Assembly (NCBI GenBank): GCA_964036045.1 | Contig: OZ038382.1 | Location: forward strand, 9,776,982 to 9,840,981 | Reading direction: 5' to 3' | From: Eutreptiella sp. 'Long Island Sound 2002' | Taxonomy: Eukaryota > Euglenozoa > Euglenophyceae > Eutreptiales > Eutreptiaceae | DNA length: 64,000 nt | Part shown: positions 33,342-44,400 of the stretch, one piece after another | Layout: each line of letters starts with the position of its first letter | Position numbering within the stretch: the first letter of the stretch is position 1 | Translations under genes and position numbers: made by a program | Notes under the pieces: model-generated | What the model saw: the letters and a program-made list of their open reading frames with translations, nothing else | What the model was told of the DNA's origin: nothing | Database searches by the model: none

Positions 33342-33720
33342 AAAAGCGAGGCGCGCGCACAAACACGCAGCCCCGCACAGCACCCCCAACCAGGAGGTGC
33401 AGGAGACCACGCGGGACGGGCGCACGAGCACACACACACCCCAACACCCCCCCAAGGAGAGACAGGGCGCAGCCGAAACCCAAACCCCAGCACGCACGCC
33501 CACACCGCACACCGGAACCGGACACGGCGAGGGGCAGGCGGAGCGCGCACGCAACCACACACGTCCCCAAGGCAGGCCGAAACCTAATCCCAACCACAGT
33601 CAACACGAACAGCCGGCAAAAGAGGGACAAGACCCCAAACACACCCACCCAAGACCCCAGCCAGGACTGGCGGTGTTAACTCAACCCACACCCAACCGCA
33701 ACCCAGACCCAAACACAAAC
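33342..33720 (+). repeat. Second T-poor block
   Basis: It begins with A12 and shares text with the end of the first block: CCAGCACGCACGCCCACAC occurs at about 32076 and 33491 with similar flanks. This supports a repeated tail sequence. The intervening ~1.2 kb with the CCCH ORF may be an insertion. Confidence 0.5.
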
Positions 33721-34205
33721 GCCGCACAACAGTAGGAAGCCCAGTGTCCACAGCCCGGGCACTGAGGCAGCCTGTGCCATGCAGCCGACCCGGCCAAACG
33801 AGATCCGGAGCCCGGGGGTAAGGCTGCATCCTAAGGCCTGCGCTGCTTTGGGACTCGAGGCGCAGCGTGCGACACCCAAGCGCCTCGGAACCCTAGTACC
33901 GAGAACGTACATGCATGCCTTGGGAACGGGACACGCCAGGAAGTCCGGTGAACCTCTAGGGTTCCGCCGAAAGGAGGGGACGTGCGCAAGCACGGGGGCA
34001 CACCCTCCCGGCGAGACAAGCACGTCACGCCGGCGGCGATCAGCCCTCCCGGTGATGCCCGGGGCCGCTTTGTAGGGGGCCACCAGTCAGGTCTAGCGGG
34101 ATGTAAGCCGCCTCCCCTCTTCAAGCGCGGAGCCTCTTCCCGTTTGTCACAGCGGCAACGCCAGCGGGAACCAAGGGGCGCCTCTCCACGACCGAGTGCA
34201 CCTAC
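33721..34205. other. GC-rich stretch of unknown nature
   Basis: Balanced base composition with several short inverted segments (for example CTAGGGTTCCGCCGAAAGG). I compared it by memory with rRNA and tRNA and see no match. No ORF is convincing. Confidence 0.4.
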
Positions 34206-34649
34206 CTACCTACCCTCAAGCATCTTTCCCGCGGACCGTTCCTTCATAGTTTCCTGTCGCAGCCGCAGCAGTCCTGTCCTGCGCAACTGGCGCCTGTTCT
34301 GCCGACCGATAGAGGCAAAACCCGGGGCGTCCTCGTCCTGGTGCTGGGGTGTGCACGGCAAGCACAAAATTTTGTATAAGTTGAAGAACTCCTCCTTGAA
34401 GTGATTAGCCGCTCGGCTCTCTGGTCTGCTTTTCAACCTCAGTAGTGAGTGCCCTGTTTTCCGGTTCAGTTGCAACAAGCGCGCAAAAAAATAAAAGAAA
34501 ACAGCTCCACTCTTGTTCTTTTCAACGGCGGCCCATAGTGATTCAGCAGTGGTATACCCATGTTTTGTTGCGCAGAAAGCTCGCGATCGCTTGACAGTCC
34601 ATCGGAGCTCCCTCTTCGCTCGATGCGCAATGTTACGTGGCATGAACAA
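34206..34649 (-). CDS. Hypothetical ORF, 147 codons
   Basis: The frame starts at ATG 34649 and encodes a basic, helical protein (TAESLWAAVEKNKSG, LQLNRKTGHSLLRLK, HFKEEFFNLYKIL, RQNRRQLRRTGLLRLRQE). I recognise no family. It lies downstream of transposase copy 2 in the same orientation, as the spliced gene at 1978-2675 does for copy 1, but the two proteins do not look alike. It may be a chance frame. Confidence 0.25.
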   Translation of the reverse strand: MFMPRNIAHRAKRELRWTVKRSRAFCATKHGYTTAESLWAAVEKNKSGAVFFYFFARLLQLNRKTGHSLLRLKSRPESRAANHFKEEFFNLYKILCLPCTPQHQDEDAPGFASIGRQNRRQLRRTGLLRLRQETMKERSAGKMLEGR

Positions 34650-35046
34650 TCATCTCAAAAAATCAAAAATGTGCATTATATTATACAATTCTACAAAAAA
34701 CAGGCTCCTTTGACGCTACAGGTAAATCAAATTTCTTGCCAGCACAGCGCTGCACACGCGACACGCGCATGTTGATCTTTGCGCGCAACTGCGCAGCGCG
34801 TGCGCACTCTCGGTTACTGGTAACGGTCAACTGGTCCCACATTTCTCTTGTTTATTATACTTGCGGTACCCATTTGGGAACCGCGACCATCGCTGTTGGG
34901 CAGGGAAGCCTGCGGTGACCACAGTATGAAAACTAGAGATGCCGGCGGGACCTGTATGGGCGCCCATACAGTAGCGCCACATCAAAGGGAATGCACATGC
35001 TGTGTAGTTGGTGGATCTGTCCCTTTTATTGTTTCCTGTTCCATTA

Positions 35047-35228
35047 TTGCGAGGCCTCGCATTTTGATTCGCCAAACTACAACTTTTGCGAATATTTCGA
35101 AACGGATTGCGAGGCCTCGCATTCGACGAAGCATGTTATTTGTCGTAATTACCCTCATGCCAACTCTGCATGCGTTTGACTCTGGTAAAATAAATGTAAT
35201 CGAATGATTGTATTGCGAGGCCTCGCCA
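35047..35228. repeat. Three GCGAGGCCTCGC palindromes
   Basis: Copies with short ATT arms lie at 35047-35063, 35107-35122 and 35212-35228, just downstream of transposase copy 2. Arms read ATTGCGAGGCCTCGCATT, as at 2690. Confidence 0.85.
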
Positions 35229-35414
35229 TACGTTGCACAAAAAAGGCGACACACAGTGGGTTTCCATTCCATATTGCGATACCATCGTACGCAGCAGTAC
35301 AATGGAGCCCGATTTGTTGCAACGTCACGAAAAAGGTACCTTTTTCTTTGCTGAAAAAACATTCAAGAACAATTAGGTCCAAAAAAACAGCGTAATTCAC
35401 TGAAAAAGCCCACA

Positions 35415-36581
35415 TCATTTCTCGTTGTTTTTTTTAAAAAAGAGCGGTACAAAAACGTACCTGTTTCGGCCGCCTAAGACTTTGCTCAACATACCTTCTC
35501 CAAACTCCTCTGAGTGTGCCTGACCGGGGAGGGCCTGATGCCACTTGCTGTTGTACAGCACTGTGCACATGATGGTGCGTTCATACTTGAGGACGGTGTC
35601 ACACGGCCCTCGCCGCAGCCTCCGCAACAGACACAAACTCAACTGCAACACCTCCTGGGCGCGCGACCCTGTACAGTTATTTTCCCCCGCCCAGTTGCAC
35701 ACCCGTACCAGGTGACCCAGGTACAACAGCAACGGGCACCATTCCGATAACAAATACAACACTGTGTTTGCCACTGCTGCCCTGTTGGCATGCGCCGTGT
35801 CGCGACCACTGATTGCACGTGCAGCCTGTGCCTTACGACGATACGGGCGTAGTATCTTGGTTGTGGCAGGCAGTAGCGCAGCCATAGTTTTTTTCCGTAA
35901 CTATTAGTTTTAGGTATGATAGTATGGTTGAACCGGGACGTAGCAGTCCTTTTCGTAGGTAAGTTAGAATAGGCCAGAACACCCGAAACTTTTTGTAACA
36001 ACAAACTTATAGGCGTGCCAAACACCGTAAACTACAGGTACGTATCGCAGGTAGGCACGCATGTTCCATCGTTGGGTCTTTGCCCCATACAAAAACTTGA
36101 GTATCCTGTAGTGTATGATTTTGTCAACCAACAGCGGTAAAACCCTGTTTGTCTGTTGTGCTGTGTCCTTCGCAAACTGCAACAAGTTTAAAAGACCAAC
36201 ACCGCCCGTTACCTTTTCTATCGACAGGGCAAACGGGCGCCACACCGGTGCCTGCACAGTCCTTGTATCCCTTCTCACATCCAACGGTGCTCTCACGTTT
36301 CCGGTATCCGGTACACAACCCTGGGCATATCCCATGTCACGCAGAGTCTGAGGAATTCTCCTTTTACGCTGTTGCAGAGCCCGTGCGACTGTCGTTATCT
36401 GCGCTGCCAGGTCGTCAATGGCTGGATGTCCTGCCCAGTACGTGGGTCTCTGTTGCAGTTGAAGTACTGCAATTGCAGTACAGTTTTGCGACCGGTCACT
36501 TTCGTCTGGGTGTGTCGTATATTGTGCCCGGTACCAGTTGCCGATCCTCAGCACGCAACACAAGCAAGCACCAGTGTCCAC
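35415..36581 (-). pseudogene. Unnamed probable DDE transposase, copy 2 (interrupted)
   Basis: Same family as 2836-4375. The first segment (36581-35964) contains VLRIGNWYRAQYTTHP, RSQNCTAIAVLQL, YWAGHPAIDDL, PLLVDKIIHYRILKFLYG, TQRWN and VPVVYGVWHAYKFVV. The second (35885-35415, same frame) contains AALLPATTK, SEWCPLLLYLGHLVRVCNW and a short C terminus. About 80 bp between them holds stops and lacks the ~25 residues seen in copy 1, so it is deleted or an unresolved intron. Copy 1 has WIDN where this copy has RIGN, and this copy has LVD where copy 1 has LVN; if these are catalytic, each copy lost a different one. It also ends ~190 residues earlier than copy 1. Confidence 0.55.
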
Positions 36582-38170
36582 GTTGCTTTAAGTGCTGCTG
36601 CTGCCTGTTCGTCCACTGCATCTGCGGCGGTGTCTGCCTGCGCAAGTCGTACTTTCTTTCGTCTTTCTGTTTGCGTTAGGTACCCTGTCGTGTTTCCCGG
36701 TTTTTTCCTGTTTGGTACTGGCCGTTAACGCATCAACAGGTACAGGTTCCAGCCCTCTTGTCGCAAAATGCGCACCCAGAGCTTGTCCTCCTGCCTTTTA
36801 GCTGCGGGTCAACTGTGTCTCGTTCTTTTGTTGAACCTGAGTCCCTGTGCAAACGGTAACACCAGTTGCGCCGCCAGGTCGTTCCGTTTCGGTCTGTCCC
36901 ACTAATCATCTGTTGTTTGGTATGCTGGTTCTGCAGCGCATGCCTCTCTTAGTGCTGCTGCTTCCTTGCTTACGTTTGCCATCATTCGATGCGTTACGGA
37001 TTTCCTGGCGCGAAGTGGCATTCTGCGTCTTTCTGTGTTAAATTGAATTTGCGCACTTACATTAATTATCGTTACGCACAGCGTTCGTTAAAAAAAGCGT
37101 CTTTGAAAACATCTGGCCTTTTCCGGACATCATTTCTAGGGCGCACGCTGCCACCGCAATTTGCATTTGGTCTCTCTGTGCGCTCAGTTGCCAGTACCCG
37201 AAAACCGTTTTCCCGACCTGAATTTCCTGTTCCATTTCCTCCTTTAATACGAGTTGAAAAAAAAACACCTATCCTTCGGGCAGCGAAGGCTACGGCCGCC
37301 ATTAAAACTGGACACATCTGCCATTGAGTGGCTGTTGGAAAAAAGAAAATCATTCCCCTGACCCCCTGACGAATATGACGAAGGTTACAGATGTATAATC
37401 TACAGTCACAACTCGTAGCCTTGAAAGGGAATGTAAATGCTGGCGTAGCCTGACCTTCCTGCTTTTTCATTTCCTTGTGTGGTTTGAGTGCGCGAGGCCT
37501 CGCGCACTGATTGTTTCGGTTGGACAATGTTGTGTACCGTGTTATATGTGACCAACACTGTGTCTACACACACATACACCGCAAAAATCAAATGTGCTTC
37601 CTCGTCTAGTACTGTACCTGCAATTGTACGCATCATATGCATCCCGCAAACCACTGCATAACGTGATCAAAGTGCGCGAGGCCTCGCGCACTCCGGATGC
37701 CTAAATTTGTATTTCCTTTTTAGTTTAGAGTGTGTGTGTTTCACCGAAAATGGGAAGTCTGGCCGTCATACACTTTCCATGCTCCTTCGTCAACACAGCG
37801 TGAGTTTTAATAACGTGTGAAAGCTTTGTACTTTTACACCCTCCAGTCCTTAGGGTTTTTATGTTTCGTAGCAAACTCTACTTCGAATATCTCGAGTGCG
37901 CGAGGCCTCGCGCACTCAGAGCACCTTAAAATATACAAAAACGCCCCCTTTAGGAACACGGAGCTGCGCAATGCCAAAAAAGCAATTTCTTTCGCTACGC
38001 CCAAAAACACGTTCATCAAACATCCAAAAAAGTAGTTTTTTTGCAATGTTATGAACCGGTCCTTCTCTGCGCGTTCAATCCGCAAAACAGGGTGCAGTTT
38101 GCGTGGGCTAAGGTAGTGTGCCTGAGCACCGTGTGTTCGCACGAGGCACACACCCCGCACAAAGTGTGAA
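36582..38170. other. AT-richer region upstream of transposase copy 2, three palindromes, no gene
   Basis: Perfect copies AGTGCGCGAGGCCTCGCGCACT or nearly so lie at 37487-37508, 37671-37692 and 37894-37917. They have longer arms than the 35-kb set. No domain-bearing ORF is visible. Confidence 0.6.
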
Positions 38171-39514
38171 AAGCGTATCGACTATTCGATGACCCTGCGT
38201 GGTTTTGCGAATATTCATCTCACCCTTTATGAGCAGCGTATCTGTCCTTTGGCTATGCGGTGCACAAACCAGGATTTAATGCATGTCGATGCATGGTGAT
38301 TTGGGGCAAGTTCATGCACTGTGTGAGCACTGCGTGGGCACCGCATGCACAGTGAGTCAAGTGCCCATGCAACGAAAACAAGCCAAGGAAGAAAGGAGGA
38401 AACCATCCGAATATGTAACACCCTTACATGTATGGAGGTGTCACAAGGTTCTTTGTATTCCTGCTGGGTAGTGACCATGGCCAAGCGCAACTTGTTGTTG
38501 CCTGAGTTTGTTGGACGATGGTGGCAGCCATCAGGGCACATAGACATTTTTGCCTTGGTTTGATTGGGGCCCAACTTGTATGTGGGCCATCACTAATAAG
38601 CCGTTCTAGTGATTCACAATTATCTGAGACGGCGGTTGCATGGCTCAAGGGCTAGTTCATAACGAGAATCATCAAAACACTTTGTATACTAAGAATAGCA
38701 AGGCGTTGGCCATGGAGGTTCAAAACAAACCACGTGCCAATTTGTCCGGTGATTCCCCATCATCATAATCCAACACCTTTAACAAAGAATTTGCAACAAA
38801 GCTGCCTGAAAACTGGTTAAAATGGTTGAAAATGGGCGAAAATGGATGGCAATTTCAATGTGCCTCATCCTCAACCCACAAAAAGTGTAAAAAGAGCTTG
38901 CTATCGAACAACAACCTTGTGAAAAAGGGCCAAAACTAGGGTTCAAGTAGTTGCCCGCATACAAAAAGTTTGCATTCTGTGAGCACTGCGTGAACGGCAT
39001 TCCCCCGAATATGGTGTGGCCATTTCAGGATATCCTTATGCAACGGATAGGGGTAATGCGGCATTTTTTGTTTGAAGCACACAACGGGACAATTGAACCA
39101 AATCACTCATGATGTGCCTTTGAGCGGCGGTGTTTGCCCGGTGTGCGCCTAGCATGTGCCTGGTGTGCTACTTTGTATCAAGACTTACGACTAGGACTGA
39201 GCTATGTCCTAATTTTGCTTAACGCAATGGAACCCCAAAATGGACAACTGCGTGGCACCACGGCATGGTACGTGCTTTATTAAACACCAATTTGCCATCA
39301 TTTGCCTCTCTCTCATGGCTTCATGTAGGGGTGTCAGTCCTGCATACCCGCTCAACTGGCAGGACGGTGCCAGCAACAGTGCTGGCTCCCTCCGCGTCTT
39401 GGGAGTTCGTGGCCATCCGCTATGACGTTGAAGGCAGAGTTGTGGGGCATCACCGTGCACCGCCCCACACATGCACATTCGCGGACCATCCCCAACAAAT
39501 AAAGTAACACGTTT
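38171..39514. other. Non-coding spacer
   Basis: Unique-looking sequence of mixed composition. Longest frames are under 120 codons and carry no motif. I see no RNA gene. Confidence 0.5.
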
Positions 39515-40275
39515 TCCAATGACCATCCAGAGCCCATCAGGAAACAACAGCATCCATTTACATCTCATCACGGAATAGCAGTGACCATCCAGAAGCCAGC
39601 AGGAAATACTAGCATTGATCCATAACCAATCACGAAATAACGATAACCATCCAGAGGCCACCAGGAAATAACAGCGTAGATCCAGAACCCATCAGGAAAT
39701 GACGGTGCCCCTTCCCAACAAATGAAGAAACACATTTAACAACGACCATCCAGAGCCCATCAGAAAAAAAAAGCATCCATCGAGAGTCCATGCGGAATTA
39801 ACAACATCCATCTAGAGCCTATCACGAAATAGCAGTGACCATCGTTAGAGGCCGAGGACATAATAACATCCATCCGGAGCCCATCAAGAGACAACACTCA
39901 CCATCCTGAACAAATGAAGAAACACGTTTAACAGTGACCATCTAGAGCCCATCAGGAAATAATATAATCCATCTAGAGCCCATGAAGAAGCAACAGCATC
40001 CATCCACAGCCCACCACGAAAGAAAAGTAACCATCCAGACGCCACCAAGAAATACCAGCGTCCATCCAGAGCCCATCAGGAAATAACAATGACCATCCAA
40101 AACCAACCGGGAAATAATAGCATCGATCCAGAGCCCATCAGAAAATAATAGTGACCATCCCCAACAAACTACAAATGAAGAAACACTTTTAACAGTGATC
40201 ATTCAGAGCCCACCAGGAAATAGCATTATCCATCCAGAGCCCATCAGGAAATGACAGTGACCATCCACAGGCCAC
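39515..40275. repeat. Degenerate minisatellite, ~33-bp unit
   Basis: Variants of ACCATCCAGAGCCCATCAGG followed by AAATAACAG repeat about 23 times. The unit length is near a multiple of three, so minus-strand frames stay open and give repeated LFPDGLWM-like text; this is a product of the repeat, not evidence for a protein. Confidence 0.85.
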
Positions 40276-40579
40276 CAAGAAATAACAGCAATCGTCCACA
40301 GCCAAACACGGGGAATGGTAATGCCTCAAAAACCCACCAGGTACCATTTACAACTCTTCTCCCAGTAGACCATCTCCTACGGAAATTGTTCAAATACCTG
40401 ATGAGGTGCGGACGCGGTGCGCGCGCGGTGCGGATACCCCCCCTAGGACACATTTCACGGACCCGTTGCCCATCAGTCCCATTGGGAGAATATGGAATGC
40501 TGACCTATGCATTTCTACGTATGCATCGCATGTGTACAAAGTACGTATTGCCGTTGATATGTAGGGATTACTGACCTGG

Positions 40580-41480
40580 TTACCGAGCTGGGTTTACCGT
40601 GTCGAGGTTTTACACCACTTTTTAGGGTCCACAGATGAGCTACGCACTTTAGCAAGCATCAAGCAGCAACAGGCAACCACAGGCGATTCAAAAGTCTTTG
40701 CGACGGCATAGTGGCTCACAATTGGCATCCAAGTACCTCAAAATGAGCGGAGAGCAAACACGCATCACCACAAAACGGTTCTATGCCGCTTTGAGCCATC
40801 TAGCCCGTTCTAGGGCTGATTTACTGTCCAAAAAAGGCATTTTGCGGCTGTTTTCACGACGATCGTCTTAAAAGTTCAAAACAATCGCCGTTGTCTCAAG
40901 TGGGCCTTTTCAATGAGGGCCGTTCTTCTTCCATGGCGATTGGGTTTTGAATGGAATGCAAATCAGTGTTCAATAAAGCATGTACCGTGCCGTGGCGCCA
41001 CACAATGGTCCATTTTGAGGTCAACATGAGCCGTTGTACAGCCGTGTTTTAAGAACATCGTCCTAACCGTGGAAGCACATCTGGAAAGCACGCAATGCCT
41101 CCCGGGTTATTTCGAATGCATTACGCAAAGCTAAAACCCACCTCGGTCCTGGTTTGAGTCTTGATTACCGAGCTGGGTTTACCTTGTCGAGGTTTTACAC
41201 ATTTTCTTGGAGTTCAAAGATGAGCAACAAATTTTAGCGGCATCAGCAGCAGCAAGCAAGTAGCAACAGGCGATCCTAAAGTTTTTGCGGAGACACCGTG
41301 TCTCAAAACCGACATCCAAGTAGCTCAAAACGACGGGGGCGCAAACGCGCATCACCACAAACAAAGGTCGTTCCATTTTGAGCCGCCTAGCCCGTTCTAC
41401 AGCCGATTTAGTGTCCAATAAAAAGCAGTTTTTGGGCTTTTTTCAAGACGATCGTCTTGAGAGTTCAAGATGATCGCTGG
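40580..41480 (+). repeat. Diverged direct repeat, two ~315-bp units
   Basis: 40580-40890 and 41166-41480 align from TACCGAGCTGGGTTTACC through GACGATCGTCTT. Both contain GCATCACCACAAA and TAGCCCGTTCTA. Divergence is substantial. About 275 bp of unrelated sequence separates them. Confidence 0.8.
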
Positions 41481-41489
41481 TTTGCCGAC

Positions 41490-44400
41490 ATGGTGTTTGT
41501 AATGAGGGGAGAGCCCTTGCACTGCGCGCTACTTTTTAGACCACATTCCCCATGAAGAGTCCCCAGGCACACCCCTTCCAAACACCCTTATATCACCCCT
41601 GCCTCAGGAGCATGTCCCACTGTAGCCCCTGTAGACCTCCTTCAGTGGGGGCGGGAGGTGGTCCATCTTCCACAAATGGGGGTGGGAGGATGGACCCGGG
41701 GGTGCTGGGTATGGCTGTCTAGCATAGCCCCGTTGCCGCCCCTGTCAAGATGACGGCATGGTACGTTTTGGCTGGCATGAAAGATCCTTGGTGTTGATCA
41801 AACCCGTGAGGTCACCTTAGATTACAGTACTTGAACGTGATATAGCAGTTGGAGAGGATGCTGGATTGCCCCTTGGCCTTGATCATGATCCTGAGGTCCG
41901 ACATCAGCCGTGCCTGCTTGCGGTCCCCATGATGGGGGGTTAACAAAATGGATACATCACCTCTGCCTTCTTGCGGTCCCATGGTGGGGAGAAATCAACC
42001 TAGGGCAGAGTGGATGTGGTGGAAATGGGGACGAAATGGAAATGGGTGAAACCAGGTGAAAATCCAAAAATGCCATATCCCCAATGTGGAAGAAGTATCA
42101 AAACGTACTCTCAAACAAGAACGATGCCCCCCTAGTATAACAAAGTATGGGTCTCTAGTACAGCCACACGCCCAAATAGTTGCACTGCACGCGCACTGCG
42201 CACTGCGCTAAGTGCGCGCCCAAACATAGCTCTGTTCAGACAAGGGGACAGAATTCTTCAATAAAATTTTGAAACCAACGGGCCTACAAACAAGGGAACA
42301 TGACAAAAGACAGTGCAGAAGCAAAAACAAGGAAGGAAGGAAATCATATTAAGGAGCAATAGTCCATGGGGCTTCTACCCATTCCAGCCCCCAGACTCAC
42401 CCAAGGGGCAAGTTGCGCGGGTTTCTGGAGAGCTGCCGCCCTGTATGACAAGAGGCTCCCCCCTCCGTCCTTTAGGTTGCCTCACGTGAGGCCCGTCCAT
42501 GCTTCATGAGCCCCTCCGCGCTGTTGGAGGACAGAGCGCCCTCCTGCATGCTGTACAGCTGTGCAGAAGCAAAAACAAGGCACACATGCAGATTAGGGAT
42601 GTCTTGGCCCCCAAAAATGGGTGCAGTTGCCTCTAAATTGGCTGAAAGGGTATACAGAACAACCCCAGTACCCGCACCTCGCGCGCACCGCGTCTGATAC
42701 TCTCCCATAGAGAATGGAAAATAGGGACAATAGGATCCAGCTTGTCAGCCCAGCAAGCACACAAGCAACACTTTGATGCCAAGCCGCCTTCAAACACCCT
42801 TTAGTGCCCGACATGAAAGCACCGGGTTCTGCCAGTCCATATCCCCAACTGCAAAGGGGCCATGCAAACAGCGTGGATTAGGGCACCTTATCAAAAAAGG
42901 TCCAAATAGATGCCCAGCGTGCGCCAAACGCGCCGACCCCCCCCCCAAAAAAAAACCAGAGGGCAGAAAAGGTGAAGAGTATGCGGGTGCTTGCACTGCC
43001 GAACTCGTGTGAAATTGATATCTACCATCATAATGGTCCAGTTGGCGGATGTTTTCCCACAAATAAATCCGACGAACCAAAAGGGTTTTGTGCTGGGTGG
43101 CACTTGATGGATCGTGTGTCTTTTGACAGGCAGAGTGGGAACATTTGAGGGAGCAGATGATGGCATTTTCGAAGTTCACCCTCAATCCTGAAAAATACTC
43201 AAACACCCCGGAGGACATACACCGGTGCCGGTAGATCTTGAGAGACAAACAGACTAAATTATTGTATGCATGGGGCATTCACGGGGCTGCGCCGATGAAA
43301 TTTTTTCGGCGGGGGGATGGGGGGGCAGATCAAGATGAGCTGGTGCAGCCTGCTCACTATATGGTAGTCGCGAAAACTCTCGGGAGCAAAATTCAGAGCT
43401 GTCCAATGGTACGATGATCCCACAAGTGACTGCGGCAGCGGATCTGACATGTGATGAGGATGAGATTTGATACCAGATTCTGCCAAAAGGAAACAAGTCT
43501 CACACACATCCAAAAGTGGACGTAATGCGATAGCTCATTCCCCATCCACATCACAGATACCATTCTGAATGAAGCCAATTTGATTGCAGGGACAAGGTGG
43601 CCGGGGTCAGCAGACAACAAGGGCCCGCCCGCTCTCGATCCTCAACCAATGAAGGGTGGTTCCCCCATCATAAACCCCATGGCACCAGGGGTGTCCCCAT
43701 GAGTAGCTTGGGGCACTAGAGGTGCTCTGGTGAATACTTGTGTGCCACACACAGTTCTGCCAGGGGCTCCAAAGGGACAGATTCTGGTCAGGCGATGACG
43801 GACACCGGATTCCGCACTCAAGGTAGTCAAAAGGCTCAGGCAAAGTGTCCGGGCAGGGCCAGGGTCACGGCCAGGATGGCCGCGGATGGGATGCGAGGAA
43901 GATGAGAAGTATTTGGCACTGCCTCACACCGAGAAAGAGAGAGAAGAGACCAGCAGACCGTAGTTGTGTGGCCGCACAGGGAGGACTGCAGAGAATGTGC
44001 AGGATTCTCCTCCTCGAGCTTCCGTAAAACCCAAGCCCTCTTCAGTGGCGCAGGCACGACATGTGAAGAAGGGACATAAGAGGACCCTGCAAACAGCAAG
44101 GAAGTGCAGCCTCTGATCCTCTACTTGCAGCACCTTGCCTCTACAGACAGGCACAGCAGCATGTTCTCCAATCAGCTGGTGTTGCTAGGTCCCCCTTGCC
44201 AGAACAGCACCAAAGTCCCAAATTTTGACGGACACAACACCTCGTGTGGTCCTGACGAAGGGGGGGTGTTGATGAACGCAAAGTGGGACATGGTTCCACA
44301 AGTTGCGGAACAACACCTACTGTTGTCCTGACACGGGCATTGTTCTCGCAAGGGGGCGGGGGGAGGGGGGGTCGGGAAAGGATCTGCCCACAAGAGAGTC

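Noticed and set aside
33721-34205. Possible rRNA or spacer rDNA
   Set aside because: No conserved rRNA blocks recognised on either strand.
39209-40202. Minus-strand frames with Phe-Pro-Asp-Gly-Leu-Trp repeats
   Set aside because: They are the translation of a degenerate 33-bp minisatellite.
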